Positions 16,889 through 27,540 of a stretch of 64,000 bases of DNA are shown piece after piece (the stretch's first letter is position 1; the number at the start of each line of letters is the position of its first letter). Below the pieces are notes generated by a model. It searched no databases and had not been told where the DNA came from. It saw only the letters and a list, made by a program, of their open reading frames with translations. This stretch comes from Ruoffia halotolerans (lineage in GTDB: Bacteria > Bacillota > Bacilli > Lactobacillales > Aerococcaceae), in assembly GCF_014049385.1 (NCBI RefSeq), contig NZ_JACAOA010000005.1:47390-111389 (forward strand), given 5' to 3'. The translations under genes and the position numbers were made by a program.

Positions 16889-17818
16889 TTAGTCTGAAAA
16901 TGCTTCAGTTAATTGAGGTACAATTTGTTTTTTACGTGATACAACACCTGGTAAAGTAATTACTTCTTCAACCACAGGTTGTTTGAATGCTTTTTCTACA
17001 GGAATAATATTCTCACCCAGAACAAAGGCAATTGAATCGCTCTCTAAAATATCTGTAATCAATAGAACAAATAAATCAAAGTTATTTTCAGCAATTTCAT
17101 CACGCATTGCATTTAATATTTCATCTTTACGTCCTAACATCTCGTCAAACCCAATCACATTGATTTGGCCAATACGGACAGATTGCTCGTTCATATCAAA
17201 AGTTTTTGAATCAGATTGAACTAACTCAAGTGCAGATTTAGCACTTAATTTTGTTCCTGCTTTTAATAATTCAAGACCATATTTATCAATGTTTACATCT
17301 GAAATTTTTGCTAATTCATTCGCAATTTTCTCATCTTGAGATGTACTAGTTGGTGATTTGAATAATAGTGTATCAGAGATAATCGCTGATAACATTAAGC
17401 CTGCGATTGCTTTTGGAACATCAATGTTATTTTCTTTGAATAATTTATAAATAACACTCGCTGTACTTCCAATTGGTTCAGCACGGTAAAACAGTGGATT
17501 AGATGTTTCAAAGTTAGCAATTCTATGGTGATCAATAACAAAACCAACTTCAACCTCATCTAAATCATTCACTGATTGTTTAGCTTCGTTATGGTCAACT
17601 AAAGCGACACGTTCTACTTCATTTGAGACAGATGACACAACACGTGGTCTCTCAACGTTAAAATAATTTAATGCAAACTGAGTTTCCTCATTGGGTGTAC
17701 CAAGAGCCACAGCTTCTGACTCATGACCGATTTTTTCTAAATAAAAACTAAATGCAATCGCTGATGCTATCGCATCAGTGTCTGGATTTTTATGTCCAAA
17801 AACTAAATATTTTGACAT
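16889..17818 (-). CDS. ppaC: Manganese-dependent inorganic pyrophosphatase
   Basis: A 309-residue family II pyrophosphatase of the DHH superfamily that splits pyrophosphate and so drives biosynthesis. Metal ligands are visible in FGHKNPDTDAIASA, ALVDHNEA and VIDHHRIANF; the C-terminal DHHA2 domain ends with the substrate loop PGVVSRKKQIVPQL (Arg-Lys-Lys). Length matches the family. The ATG at 17818 has GAAGGAGG upstream. It lies 75 bases after parC in the same direction with no terminator seen between, so read-through is possible. Confidence 0.97.
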   Translation of the reverse strand: MSKYLVFGHKNPDTDAIASAIAFSFYLEKIGHESEAVALGTPNEETQFALNYFNVERPRVVSSVSNEVERVALVDHNEAKQSVNDLDEVEVGFVIDHHRIANFETSNPLFYRAEPIGSTASVIYKLFKENNIDVPKAIAGLMLSAIISDTLLFKSPTSTSQDEKIANELAKISDVNIDKYGLELLKAGTKLSAKSALELVQSDSKTFDMNEQSVRIGQINVIGFDEMLGRKDEILNAMRDEIAENNFDLFVLLITDILESDSIAFVLGENIIPVEKAFKQPVVEEVITLPGVVSRKKQIVPQLTEAFSD

Positions 17819-17893
17819 GAATATATTCCTCCTTCAGGTTAATTCTAATATAGTTTATCATTATATTACTAAAAAATGAATGACCTTTCCTAA

Positions 17894-20389
17894 CTATTCT
17901 TCAATTTTAGATTCTTGATTAATTAGTTTTAGTTGAGCGAGATGAATATCAAGTACATTCCCTAGTTTTTCAATTTCCTTAACAGCAGAACCGTTTGATA
18001 ACCGTTCTGATATTGGATAATCATTCGGTTGAATCTCACTTTCAAAGCCAGTATCTCCGTATACGACTAATGGAGCATTTGCATCTGTAATTGCTAATGC
18101 ATTGATTAGTCGATGTGGTTGAGACTTCAATTCTTTTAATAATAGAATACCACGGCTACCACGAGAAGCTGATCCAACAATATCTGGTTTAAATCGTTTG
18201 ATATTCCCTCTTTGAGTTAATCCAACAATTTGTGTATTTGTATCATCTTCAATAACTAAGGCAGCGACGACATAATCTTCTTCTTTAAGGTTTATACCAA
18301 TAACCCCTTGTGCTCGTAAACTGTAACTAGAGACTTCGCTAAGCGGATATCTTAAACTGTAACTTCGGTGTGTTAAGAATACGACTTGGTAGTCAGTCTT
18401 ATCTTTGACAGGAATAGCTGAGATAAGCTCATCATCTTTTTTCAATTTCATAGCAATAGCTGATTTTGTTTTGTAACTTCTAAATGTTACAAATTCATCG
18501 AGTCTTGTTTGTTTAATCATTCCTAAACGAGTAGCAAGAAGCACCTTGTCTTCAGCAATATTTGAATCTGCATCACCAATACCTTGAACTGCTTTAAAGG
18601 CAGCAATAAGTTGCTCACCCTCTTTTAAACGGTATTTTTGTGAGATGTGCATTCCCATATCATTCCAACGGATATCAGGCAATTCATTGACTGGTATGTA
18701 GATGTAATTTCCTTTGTTAGTAATCATGACGATCGCATCATAAGTACTTAACTTCTCCACATAAATTGCATAATCAAATTCACGACGCCCTAAATTCAAT
18801 GTATCTGACGAATTAAATGAACGGTGGCTTGTCCGTTTAACATAACCTTCATTTGTTACGGATACAACGACATCTTCTTGTGGAATTAAAAGTGTTGACT
18901 CAATCGTAATTTCTTCAACTTCAGCTTCAATTTCAGTCCGACGTGGTGTTGCAAATTTCTTTTTAACATCACTTAATTCATTAATTAATACTTTATTTAG
19001 AATATCATCATTTGCTAAGATATTTTCATACATACCAATACGTTCATTCAATTCTAAACGCTCATTTTGTAAAGCGGTAATATCAGTATTTGTTAAACGA
19101 TATAATTGCAGTGAAACAATCGCTTCTGCTTGCTCATTTGAGAATTCAAATTCTTTTACTAAATTTGCTTTCGCATCGGATTTGTTTTCACTTTGGCGGA
19201 TGGTTGCAATCACTTGATCTAAAATTGACATCACTCGAATTAATCCATCAACAATGTGTAATCGCGTCTTATCTTGAGCTAATTGGAATTTCGTACGTCT
19301 TGTGATTACTTCACGTTGATGATCGATATAAGATTCAAGAATTAGTTTTAAATTCGCTAATACAGGACGTCTGTTATGAATGGCAATCATATTAAAATGA
19401 TAATTTACTTGTAAGTCGGAATTTTTTAGTAAATAGTTCAATACAGCATCAGCATCGACATCTCGTTTTAATTCAATTACAAGGCGAACTCCATCACGGT
19501 CCGATTCATCGCGGACTTCTGAAATCCCCTCTAATTTTCTCTGTAGACGGATATCATCTAAACGTTGGATGAGTTTAGACTTATTTACATCATAAGGAAG
19601 TTCAGTCGCAACAATTTGAGATTTACCACCCTTAAGCGTTTCAATCTCGATTTTAGATCGAACAACGACTTTTCCGTTCCCATTCTTATAAGCATTACTT
19701 AAATCTTTCGCTCCTTGAATAATCCCGCCGGTTGGAAAGTCTGGCCCTTTGATGAATTTTAATAAATCAGAGAGTTCATACTTCTTATGTTTCAATATAT
19801 AAATCACTGCATCAATGACTTCACCTAGATTATGGGGCGGAATCTCAGTCGCATAACCGGCTGAAATACCTGTCGCTCCATTGACAATTAAATTAGGGTA
19901 TCTAGCAGGTAAGACTATCGGTTCCTCAATTGTGTCATCAAAGTTAAACGCATAATCAATTGTTTCATAGTTTATATCTTCTAATAGTAAAGACGCAATT
20001 GGTGATAAGCGAGCTTCGGTATAACGCATCGCTGCAGCTGGGTCCCCGTCCATACTTCCGTTATTACCGTGCATATCAATTAATGGCTCTCGTAACTTCC
20101 AATCTTGACTTAATCGGACCATCGCTTCATAAACTGATGAGTCCCCATGAGGGTGATAGTTACCAATAACATTTCCGACAGTCTTAGCCGACTTTCGATA
20201 AGGGTTTTCAGACGTATTGCGGTCTTGTTGCATTGCAAATAATATACGACGTTGTACCGGTTTCAATCCGTCTCTTATATCCGGCAAGGCACGGTCTTGT
20301 ATAATATATTTAGAATAGCGACCAAATCGGTCACCGATGACGTCTGCGAACGTCAGTTCTTCAATGTGTTCATTTGGATTAACGACCAT
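17894..20389 (-). CDS. parC: DNA topoisomerase IV subunit A
   Basis: An 831-residue breakage-reunion subunit that decatenates daughter chromosomes with ParE. The catalytic Tyr is at about residue 123 in AMRYTEARL. The quinolone region YHPHGDSSVYE (residues 78-88) has the wild-type Ser and an acidic residue, so no known resistance change is seen. The C-terminal half has the beta-pinwheel blades. The ATG at 20389 lies inside the parE stop region (11-base overlap) behind GAGGATG, so translation is coupled to parE. Confidence 0.97.
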   Translation of the reverse strand: MVVNPNEHIEELTFADVIGDRFGRYSKYIIQDRALPDIRDGLKPVQRRILFAMQQDRNTSENPYRKSAKTVGNVIGNYHPHGDSSVYEAMVRLSQDWKLREPLIDMHGNNGSMDGDPAAAMRYTEARLSPIASLLLEDINYETIDYAFNFDDTIEEPIVLPARYPNLIVNGATGISAGYATEIPPHNLGEVIDAVIYILKHKKYELSDLLKFIKGPDFPTGGIIQGAKDLSNAYKNGNGKVVVRSKIEIETLKGGKSQIVATELPYDVNKSKLIQRLDDIRLQRKLEGISEVRDESDRDGVRLVIELKRDVDADAVLNYLLKNSDLQVNYHFNMIAIHNRRPVLANLKLILESYIDHQREVITRRTKFQLAQDKTRLHIVDGLIRVMSILDQVIATIRQSENKSDAKANLVKEFEFSNEQAEAIVSLQLYRLTNTDITALQNERLELNERIGMYENILANDDILNKVLINELSDVKKKFATPRRTEIEAEVEEITIESTLLIPQEDVVVSVTNEGYVKRTSHRSFNSSDTLNLGRREFDYAIYVEKLSTYDAIVMITNKGNYIYIPVNELPDIRWNDMGMHISQKYRLKEGEQLIAAFKAVQGIGDADSNIAEDKVLLATRLGMIKQTRLDEFVTFRSYKTKSAIAMKLKKDDELISAIPVKDKTDYQVVFLTHRSYSLRYPLSEVSSYSLRAQGVIGINLKEEDYVVAALVIEDDTNTQIVGLTQRGNIKRFKPDIVGSASRGSRGILLLKELKSQPHRLINALAITDANAPLVVYGDTGFESEIQPNDYPISERLSNGSAVKEIEKLGNVLDIHLAQLKLINQESKIEE

Positions 20390-22478
20390 TTATATCATCC
20401 TCACTAAATAAATTTATCTGAGATTCACTATTGTCACGATTTAAATCAATCTCGGGTTCAGAATGATTTTCTAACTTTTCTTTGACGTCGATATTTGCTT
20501 CCTCGTCTTTTTGACTCGTACTGATATCAGCTTCTTTAAGCAATGTATCCTCTTCGTCCAAGGTAAAGCTGACATTGTTTTCAATCCATTTACGTCTTGG
20601 TTCTACTTTACTTCCCATTAGAGTTGTTAATCGTCTCTCAGACATGGCTGCATCATCAATGGTTACACGGATTAATAAACGTGATTCAGGATTCATCGTT
20701 GTATCCCATAATTGATCAGCATTCATCTCACCTAAACCTTTATAGCGTTGTAAGATATAGCCTTTTCCAACTTGTTTAATTTTTTCTTCTAATTCTTCAT
20801 CTGTCCAAGCATATTCAATGACTTCTTTCTTACCTTTTCCTTTACTTACCTTATAAAGTGGTGGCATCGCCAAGTAGACTTTCCCAGCCTCTAATAAAGG
20901 TTTCATGTAACGATAGAAGAATGTAAGTAATAAAACTTGAATATGAGCCCCATCGGTATCCGCATCGGTCATAATAATGATTTTATCATAGTTGGATTCA
21001 ATAACATTGAAATCATTCCCAACCCCGGCACCAATGGTATAAATCATCGTATTAATCTCTTCGTTTTTTAGAATATCAGCCATCGATGCTTTTTCAGTAT
21101 TAATAACTTTACCTCGTAATGGTAAGATTGCTTGATAGCGACGATCACGTCCTAATTTGGCTGACCCACCCGCGGAATCTCCCTCGACTAAATAAAGTTC
21201 GTTTTTCGAAGCATCTTTTGATTGTGCTTTGGTTAATTTTCCAGAAATTAGTTTTTCTTGTTGTGATTTCTTAGCACCGGTACGTGCTGCCTCTCTGGCT
21301 TTTCTGGCTAATTCACGTGTTTCACGCGCTTTAATCGCCTTACGTAAAATCATTTGACTGAAGTTACCATTTTCATTTAAGTAAGCTGATAAAAATTCGT
21401 TCACAGCATTATCAACTAATTGACGAGCTTTGGGTGTACCGAGTTTATCTTTAGTTTGTCCCTCGAATTGTAAGTACTGTTCAGGTACACGTATAGATAT
21501 GACGGCTGCTAACCCTTCACGCACATCTGATCCTTCAAGGTTTTTATCTTTTTCTTTTAATAAGCCCGATTTACGTGCATATTCATTAAAGGCTTTTGTA
21601 ATTCCCGTCTTCATACCCGTTTCATGTGTTCCACCACCATAAGTGCGGACATTATTAGCAAAAGATAAAATCGTTTCAGAATAGCCATCATTGTATTGCA
21701 TTGCAAAATCAATCTCGAATTCATCCACAACGGTTGAAAGATTCGCAATCTCACCCATTGTATCTTTTTCTTCATTTAGGTAATTGATGAAATCATGTAA
21801 ACCATTTTCGAATAAAAATGTTTCGCTTTCTTCATGGATTTTATCTTCGATGGTAATTTCTAAGCCTTTTAATAAGTAAGCAGACTCACGAAATCGCTCG
21901 CTAATCGTGCTATAACTGATTTTTGAACTACCAAAAATACTATCATCCGGCATAAAATGCACGGTCGTTCCTGTCATGGATTTCGAAGGTGCTTTTGTTT
22001 TTTTCAATTTCGTCGCTGGTTTACCACCATCTTCAAAGCGCATTGTATATTTGTAACCATCACGATAAACAGTTACTTCTAACCAACTTGATAAAGCATT
22101 AACAACACTCGCTCCAACACCATGCAGCCCTCCGGCAGATTTATAGCCACCTTGACCGAATTTACCTCCGGCATGTAGCACTGTAAAGATGACTTGAATT
22201 GTTGGAATACCACTGTCATGTAAACCAATAGGCATCCCTCGACCATTATCCTCGATTAGGACACTGCCATCTTCCATTAACGTTATATTTATCTTATCAG
22301 CAAATCCACTTAACGCTTCGTCTACTGAATTATCTACTATCTCATATATTAAATGATGCAAGCCTTTTTGATCTGTCGATCCAATATACATACCCGGACG
22401 CTTACGTACTGCGTCTAGTCCTTCAAGTATTTGAATGGCATCATCATTATAATTTGTAAGGTTTGGTTTCTGTGCCAA
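20379..22478 (-). CDS. parE: DNA topoisomerase IV subunit B
   Basis: A 699-residue ATPase subunit of topoisomerase IV. The GHKL ATP site shows EIVDNSVDEA, DNGRGMP and GGLHGVGASVVNALS; the Toprim domain shows LVEGDSAGGSA and DADTDGAHI. The last 50 residues are an acidic, low-complexity tail. The start is TTG at 22478, with AGAGGTG five bases upstream and the family's MAQK...NYNDDAIQ start. It is the first gene of parEC and divergent from plsY across 265 bases of AT-rich DNA in which I see promoters only. Confidence 0.97.
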   Translation of the reverse strand: MAQKPNLTNYNDDAIQILEGLDAVRKRPGMYIGSTDQKGLHHLIYEIVDNSVDEALSGFADKINITLMEDGSVLIEDNGRGMPIGLHDSGIPTIQVIFTVLHAGGKFGQGGYKSAGGLHGVGASVVNALSSWLEVTVYRDGYKYTMRFEDGGKPATKLKKTKAPSKSMTGTTVHFMPDDSIFGSSKISYSTISERFRESAYLLKGLEITIEDKIHEESETFLFENGLHDFINYLNEEKDTMGEIANLSTVVDEFEIDFAMQYNDGYSETILSFANNVRTYGGGTHETGMKTGITKAFNEYARKSGLLKEKDKNLEGSDVREGLAAVISIRVPEQYLQFEGQTKDKLGTPKARQLVDNAVNEFLSAYLNENGNFSQMILRKAIKARETRELARKAREAARTGAKKSQQEKLISGKLTKAQSKDASKNELYLVEGDSAGGSAKLGRDRRYQAILPLRGKVINTEKASMADILKNEEINTMIYTIGAGVGNDFNVIESNYDKIIIMTDADTDGAHIQVLLLTFFYRYMKPLLEAGKVYLAMPPLYKVSKGKGKKEVIEYAWTDEELEEKIKQVGKGYILQRYKGLGEMNADQLWDTTMNPESRLLIRVTIDDAAMSERRLTTLMGSKVEPRRKWIENNVSFTLDEEDTLLKEADISTSQKDEEANIDVKEKLENHSEPEIDLNRDNSESQINLFSEDDINGR

Positions 22479-22743
22479 AATTACACCTCTTTTTTCTATA
22501 AATAATCAACTTCTTTATCATATCAAAAATTTATCTGTTTTTCTGTATTAAATTTTAAAATGTTTATTTGTCACGATTTCATTGTGTTTGACCTTTTGAA
22601 TTTTATACAAAGAACTAAGATATTGCAAACTCTTTTCATTTCTACTGCCTTAAAATGATTCCTCACATTGGTTCACTATCTTAATTTATCTATATTAATT
22701 AAAATTTATATGGTAAAATAAAGCCAGTTATTAGGAGGTTGCT

Positions 22744-23373
22744 ATGGAAACAATAATGAATAATATCTGGCCTATCATATGGCTCATCTTAGCATACTGT
22801 ATTGGATCATTTCCTACAGGCGTACTCTATTCTAGAACACGCCATGATATTGATGTCCGCTCTTTAGGGAGTGGAGGCAGTGGCGCAACCAATGTTGGAC
22901 GAAATTTTGGTTTTCGTGCGGCAGTAATGGTAACGATTGTTGATGTACTGAAAGGGTTAATTCCGGTACTCATTGCAAAAAATATATTTTCCGAGTCTCC
23001 GTTAATTATAATGGCGACTGCCTTAGCTTGTGTAATTGGGCATTCTTATCCCTTATGGGCAGGTTTTCGCGGTGGGAAAATTGTCGCAACTTCAATCGGC
23101 GTATTAGTCGCATTTAATATTTATCTCGCATTAGTCTTAGTATTAATCTTAGGTATTCTGATATTCTTAACGAGTACGGTCAGCCTATCATCGATGACAA
23201 GCTATTCTATCATAGCACTATATATTGCGATTACAAATCCGGAACCTGTTTACAAAGTAGGTTTCATCCTCATTGCACTGTTACTTCTCTATCGCCATCG
23301 TACAAATATTCAAAGACTTTTAAAAGGGAACGAAAGCCGTATTAATTGGGGATTAAATAAACCAAATAAATAA
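22744..23373 (+). CDS. plsY: Acyl-phosphate glycerol-3-phosphate acyltransferase
   Basis: A 209-residue membrane enzyme with about five transmembrane spans that moves an acyl group from acyl-phosphate to glycerol-3-phosphate, the first step of phospholipid synthesis. Three family motifs are visible: the SFPTGV start of loop 1 with GSGGSGATNVGR, the glycine-rich FRGGKIVATS, and YRHRTNIQRLLKGNE near the C-terminus. The ATG at 22744 has TAGGAGG upstream. Placement next to parE is common in low-GC Gram-positives. Single-gene unit ending at a terminator. Confidence 0.96.
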   Translation: METIMNNIWPIIWLILAYCIGSFPTGVLYSRTRHDIDVRSLGSGGSGATNVGRNFGFRAAVMVTIVDVLKGLIPVLIAKNIFSESPLIIMATALACVIGHSYPLWAGFRGGKIVATSIGVLVAFNIYLALVLVLILGILIFLTSTVSLSSMTSYSIIALYIAITNPEPVYKVGFILIALLLLYRHRTNIQRLLKGNESRINWGLNKPNK

Positions 23374-23375
23374 AT

Positions 23376-23439
23376 CAAAAACCGCCTGAGCGATGAGTTC
23401 TACAATAAAAGTAGAACTTATCAGTTAATAGGCGGTTTT
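23376..23439. terminator. Bidirectional terminator, plsY / lacX-like
   Basis: Stem AAAACCGCCT / AGGCGGTTTT enclosing an inner hairpin (AGTTCTAC / GTAGAACT). T runs leave both sides. Confidence 0.9.
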
Positions 23440-23447
23440 TTTATCGG

Positions 23448-24338
23448 TTAATTTTTGCTAAATGACATAGTGTAATCATGAGTCATCAATTGCGATGCAC
23501 GTAATTCATGAATAGCATATTTTTCAGCTAGATGGCCTGTTGTATTATCAGGATCTGCAATACCAGACCAAGGTTCAATACATACAAAGGGTGCACGTTT
23601 AGGATATGGTGACCAAATCCCTACAAAGTCCATCCGATTAGGCTTCAATCTAATCGCTACATCATTGGACTTATCTTCTAAGACTATCTCAGTTTGTTGG
23701 CTAATTTGATAAATTAAAGCATCATTTTTGAACGTTGTATGTTTTATTGGTACTTCATTAACTTCAACATATTTCGCTTTATTTGGTAGCGTTAAACCGC
23801 CTTTACTAAGCGGTATTTGCAAGTATTGGCCTGCTGGTTCGAATCTGAAAGAGACATCATCAAATTCTTCCTTAGAACCTGAAGTAGATTGACTCACATT
23901 AAAAGCAGGATGACCACCGATACTGTAATATAAAGTCTTATCTGTAGACGGATTTAGTATCTCATAACTTACTGTAATACTTGAGTAATGCAAGATGTAA
24001 TTAATTTGTAAGCTGAATTCAAAAGGATATTTTTCATGCGTTTCATCTGTATTCTTTAAATATAAACTTGCTGAATTGCTCGTGATATTTTGAACGTGAA
24101 ACGGCAAGTCCCTAGCAAAACCATGTTGCTTCATATGATATTCTTTATCAACAAATTGATAAGAATCATCCTTTAGCTTTCCGACAATCGGAAATAATAC
24201 CGGTGCATGTCTTGCCCAATACTTTTCATCGGCTTGCCATAAAAATTCATAATCCGTTTTCTTATCGACGATGGAAACGAGTTCGGCACCCTCTTCTTTA
24301 ATTTTAACGATTAAATAGTCATTTTCTAAAGTAATCAT
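23448..24338 (-). CDS. Aldose 1-epimerase family protein (LacX-like)
   Basis: A 296-residue beta-sandwich mutarotase-like protein. It fits the LacX/YihR branch: LFPIVGKLKDD near residue 50, KQHGFARDLPF near 70, a conserved GGHPAFN near 160, and ICIEPWSG-like CIEPWSGIAD near 255. These supply the Arg and His seen in galactose mutarotases. The usual substrate of this branch is not established. It begins 21 bases after hslU and closes the xerC-hslV-hslU unit, where B. subtilis carries codY. Confidence 0.88.
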   Translation of the reverse strand: MITLENDYLIVKIKEEGAELVSIVDKKTDYEFLWQADEKYWARHAPVLFPIVGKLKDDSYQFVDKEYHMKQHGFARDLPFHVQNITSNSASLYLKNTDETHEKYPFEFSLQINYILHYSSITVSYEILNPSTDKTLYYSIGGHPAFNVSQSTSGSKEEFDDVSFRFEPAGQYLQIPLSKGGLTLPNKAKYVEVNEVPIKHTTFKNDALIYQISQQTEIVLEDKSNDVAIRLKPNRMDFVGIWSPYPKRAPFVCIEPWSGIADPDNTTGHLAEKYAIHELRASQLMTHDYTMSFSKN

Positions 24339-24359
24339 TTAGGTTCCTCCCAGCTTCTA

Positions 24360-25781
24360 TTATAAGATATAGTGACTTAAATCACGGTTTTCAACGATTT
24401 TCTCTAATCGTTGTTCAACGTATTGTTCTGTAATTTCGATTTCACCCATCTGCATTTCAGCTGATTCGAATAATAATTCTTCTAGGACTGTTTCTAGAAT
24501 TGTATGGAGACGTCTTGCTCCAATATTATCAGTTGTATCATTTAAACGAACCGCATAATCTGCAAGTTTTTCGATTGCAGCTTCAGTAAAATGAATTTCT
24601 ACACCTTCTGTTGCTAACAATGCTTCGTATTGCTTAATTAAAGCGTTTTTAGGCTCAGTTAAGATACTTACAAAGTCACTTCTAGTTAAATCATCCAGAT
24701 TCACACGAATTGGGAATCGTCCTTGTAACTCAGGGATTAAATCCGATGGTTTTGATTCATGGAAAGCACCTGATCCAATAAATAAGATATGATCTGTTTG
24801 GATAATACCGTATTTAGTTTGGACTTGACTTCCTTCAACGATTGGTAAAATATCACGTTGAACACCTTGACGGCTGACTTCGCCGCTATTTTGATTTTTG
24901 GATGCAATTTTGTCTATTTCATCAATAAAGATAATTCCGTTACTTTGTGCAAGTTCTAAAGCTTTTTGATTAATATCATCTTGATTAATTAATTTATCAG
25001 CTTCTTCTTCTGTCAGTAATTTAATTGCTTCTGCAACTGTTATTGTACGTTCAATTTTCTTTTTAGGTTTTAGCGCATTTAAGCTTTCTTGCATATCCAT
25101 CATTTGTTCCATCGCTGGGTTCATGCTATTTAATTGAAGTTTTTTCTCTTCCATTTTTATCGTCACTTCGTGATTATCTAATTTACCATCACGAATTTGT
25201 TGACGAATGGCACGACGCGTTGCTGCCACTTCTTCAGTGACAATTTCCTCTTCTTCTTCCTCAACGTCATTGGCCGCGGGATTTATTTGCTTAAACATTT
25301 CCGCGAAGTTTCCAAATGGATTTGCTTGGTTTTGTTGTGAAGTTGATTCAGCTTTGGCAGGTTTTTCCCCAGGTTTCAATGCTTTAGCAATGCGTTCAAT
25401 CGCTTTCGCTTCTGCTGTTTCTTTAACTTCTTCTTGTTTCTGTTTCTTAAGTAGACGAATACTATTCTCAACTAAGTCACGTACCATTGATTCAACGTCT
25501 CGACCCACATAACCTACTTCTGTAAATTTCGTTGCTTCAACTTTAATGAATGGCGCTTGAGCAATGTCAGCTAAACGTCTTGCAATCTCGGTCTTACCTA
25601 CCCCAGTAGGACCAATCATAAGTAAATTCTTAGGCTTTACTTCTCTTTGTAATTCATCATCGAGTTTTAATCGGCGAATTCGATTTCGTAATGCAATGGC
25701 AACAGAGCGTTTTGCGTCACTTTGACCAACAATATATTGATCTAAAGCTTCCACAATTTTTCTTGGTGTTAAATTATCCAT
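24360..25781 (-). CDS. hslU: ATP-dependent protease ATPase subunit HslU (ClpY)
   Basis: A 473-residue AAA+ unfoldase that feeds proteins to HslV. Walker A is [13 protein letters not shown], Walker B IIFIDEID, sensor/arginine region LQGRFPIRV. The I-domain (about residues 110-235) is partly low-complexity with a run of Glu. The C-terminus ends LSHYIL, the tail that inserts into HslV. It lies 33 bases after hslV with AGGAGG upstream. Confidence 0.97.
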   Translation of the reverse strand: MDNLTPRKIVEALDQYIVGQSDAKRSVAIALRNRIRRLKLDDELQREVKPKNLLMIGPTGVGKTEIARRLADIAQAPFIKVEATKFTEVGYVGRDVESMVRDLVENSIRLLKKQKQEEVKETAEAKAIERIAKALKPGEKPAKAESTSQQNQANPFGNFAEMFKQINPAANDVEEEEEEIVTEEVAATRRAIRQQIRDGKLDNHEVTIKMEEKKLQLNSMNPAMEQMMDMQESLNALKPKKKIERTITVAEAIKLLTEEEADKLINQDDINQKALELAQSNGIIFIDEIDKIASKNQNSGEVSRQGVQRDILPIVEGSQVQTKYGIIQTDHILFIGSGAFHESKPSDLIPELQGRFPIRVNLDDLTRSDFVSILTEPKNALIKQYEALLATEGVEIHFTEAAIEKLADYAVRLNDTTDNIGARRLHTILETVLEELLFESAEMQMGEIEITEQYVEQRLEKIVENRDLSHYIL

Positions 25782-25814
25782 AATAACCTCCTAGTAAATC
25801 TTTACTTATATAAA

Positions 25815-26342
25815 TTAGTCTTTAAATGATTCGACAATAATATTATCGTTTGTAAATACATCAATCTCACTTGCAATTTGTAAAGAGTTTTTGGCAATCT
25901 CTTCAGCAGATAAGTCTCCATATCTTAACATGGCTCTGGCTGCAGATAAGGCAAAGTTACCACCTGATCCAATCGTTAAGACGCCATCATCTGGTTCAAT
26001 GACTTCGCCCGTCCCACTCACTAATAAGATGTTATTGCGGTCCATAACGATTAATAATGCTTCTAGTTTTTGAAGCGAACGGTCTGTACGCCATTGTTTA
26101 GCAACCTCTACAGCTGCACGAGCTAATTGTCCTTGATGCGCTTGAAGTTTTTCTTCAAACATTTCTGATAAGGTGATCGCATCAGCGACTCCACCAGCAA
26201 AGCCAACAATAACATTATTATTATAGATGCGGCGTAATTTCTTCGCGCCACCTTTCATAATAACACTTTCACCCATAGTTACTTGCCCGTCTCCGGCCAT
26301 TGCTACTTTATTATCTTTTTTAACTGCACATATTGTTGTCAT
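25815..26342 (-). CDS. hslV: ATP-dependent protease subunit HslV (ClpQ)
   Basis: A 175-residue N-terminal nucleophile peptidase. After Met removal the chain begins T-T-I-C-A-V, giving the catalytic Thr of the usual HslV (B. subtilis ClpQ uses Ser). The [10 protein letters not shown] and GFAGGVADA motifs are typical. With HslU it forms a two-ring protease for misfolded and regulatory proteins. It starts 2 bases after the xerC stop, behind AGGAGG. Confidence 0.97.
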   Translation of the reverse strand: MTTICAVKKDNKVAMAGDGQVTMGESVIMKGGAKKLRRIYNNNVIVGFAGGVADAITLSEMFEEKLQAHQGQLARAAVEVAKQWRTDRSLQKLEALLIVMDRNNILLVSGTGEVIEPDDGVLTIGSGGNFALSAARAMLRYGDLSAEEIAKNSLQIASEIDVFTNDNIIVESFKD

Positions 26343-26344
26343 TA

Positions 26345-27265
26345 TTATTCCTCCTTAGATTGTCTTTTTGCTCTTGGAAACACATTTAAATAAGTGCTTC
26401 TTAAACGATCTTTTGTTACATGAGTATAAACTTGTGTTGAACTTAAGTCTTCATGTCCTAATAATTCTTGCACACTTCGCATATCCGCCCCGTTATTCAA
26501 TAAATGCGTCGCAAATGTATGCCGAAGTTTATGAGGATGTATTGAAAGATTTAGCCCTGCTTCTTTAACGATAGAATTAAGTATCTTTCTAACTTGCGTT
26601 GGACTTAGTTGTAATCCCGTTTTTGATAGAAACACATAGTTCCTATCTTCTGGCTTACTTTTGGCCGCAAGTTCAGGTCTTAATTCTTGAATATATTTTG
26701 TTAGGCTTTTTAATGCAAGATCACCTACAGGTATTATGCGTTCTTTATTCCCTTTACCAATCACTCGAACTAGTGACATATCATAATCAACTTGCTGGAG
26801 TGTCAAATTAGTTAACTCACTAACTCGCATTCCCGTGGCATAGAGTAACTCTACCAATGCACTATGTAACAATTGCATGGATGACTCTGAGACTTCAATC
26901 GCGGTAAATAGTTCTCGCATCTCATCTTCATAAAAAAATTCCGGTAACTGTTGTTTCTTAACATTATATTGAATTAATTCCATTGGATTACTTTCTATCC
27001 AATCCATTCTTAAAGCGTATTTAAAAAATGCTCGTAAACTTGATAACTTTCTAGAAATGGTCGTTCGAGCCAATTCTCTCTCGTTTAAAAAAGCTAAAAA
27101 AAGTCTAAAATCTTGGTAAACTAACTTTGTAATGTCTGTTTCCCCGGAACTTTCTAAAAATTTATGAAATTCCTTCAAGTCTTTTGAATAGGCCAGGACA
27201 GTTTGTTTAGAGTAACGTCGTTCATTCTCGATATAATTTAGAAATTGACTAATATAATCTTCCAT
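26345..27265 (-). CDS. xerC: Tyrosine recombinase XerC (CodV)
   Basis: A 306-residue site-specific recombinase that resolves chromosome dimers. The N-terminal SAM-like core-binding domain (about 1-90) is followed by the catalytic domain with Arg in ATGMRVSEL, Lys in [21 protein letters not shown] and the nucleophile Tyr in TQVYTHV. I start at the ATG at 27265 behind GAGGG; the frame is open to 27301. First gene of xerC-hslV-hslU, as in the codV-clpQ-clpY order of B. subtilis. Confidence 0.95.
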   Translation of the reverse strand: MEDYISQFLNYIENERRYSKQTVLAYSKDLKEFHKFLESSGETDITKLVYQDFRLFLAFLNERELARTTISRKLSSLRAFFKYALRMDWIESNPMELIQYNVKKQQLPEFFYEDEMRELFTAIEVSESSMQLLHSALVELLYATGMRVSELTNLTLQQVDYDMSLVRVIGKGNKERIIPVGDLALKSLTKYIQELRPELAAKSKPEDRNYVFLSKTGLQLSPTQVRKILNSIVKEAGLNLSIHPHKLRHTFATHLLNNGADMRSVQELLGHEDLSSTQVYTHVTKDRLRSTYLNVFPRAKRQSKEE

Positions 27266-27352
27266 TCTATCCCTCATTTCAACTATAAGCCTTTCATGCA
27301 TCTACCGCAATTTTTTTATTTTTAAATTCTTCCTATAAAAAGGATGCATACT

Positions 27353-27382
27353 ATTTTACAGTGCCTTATAATATTCTATCAA
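27353..27382 (-). promoter_or_regulatory. Candidate promoter of xerC-hslVU
   Basis: TTGATA at 27377-27382, 18-base spacer, TAAAAT at 27353-27358 on the minus strand. It follows the topA terminator. Confidence 0.45.
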
Positions 27383-27492
27383 TTAATATGCATTTTGTAA
27401 TCATTCCAAGGTCTGATTAATATGAAAACCGTATCGTTTTTATAGTACTTTCTAAGTTTAACACGTTTTCATAAACTAAATATGAAATATAT

Positions 27493-27533
27493 AAAAAAAA
27501 ATGCGATAACTATTCGATTGAGTAGTTATCGCA
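27493..27533 (-). terminator. Terminator after topA
   Basis: Perfect 11-base stem TGCGATAACTA / TAGTTATCGCA with a run of nine T on the minus strand. Confidence 0.92.
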
Positions 27534-27540
27534 AATTGGA

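Noticed and set aside
20150..20160. Possible quinolone-resistance change in parC
   Set aside because: The GDSSVYE region keeps Ser and an acidic residue at the usual sites.
22580..22605. TTTGACC followed by a TTGAATT stretch, like a CtsR site
   Set aside because: The second heptad does not match, and the nearby genes (parE, plsY) are not CtsR targets.
25207..25512. 101-codon open frame antisense to hslU
   Set aside because: It mirrors the biased coding of hslU (Ser-rich reading of Glu codons), with no RBS or promoter.
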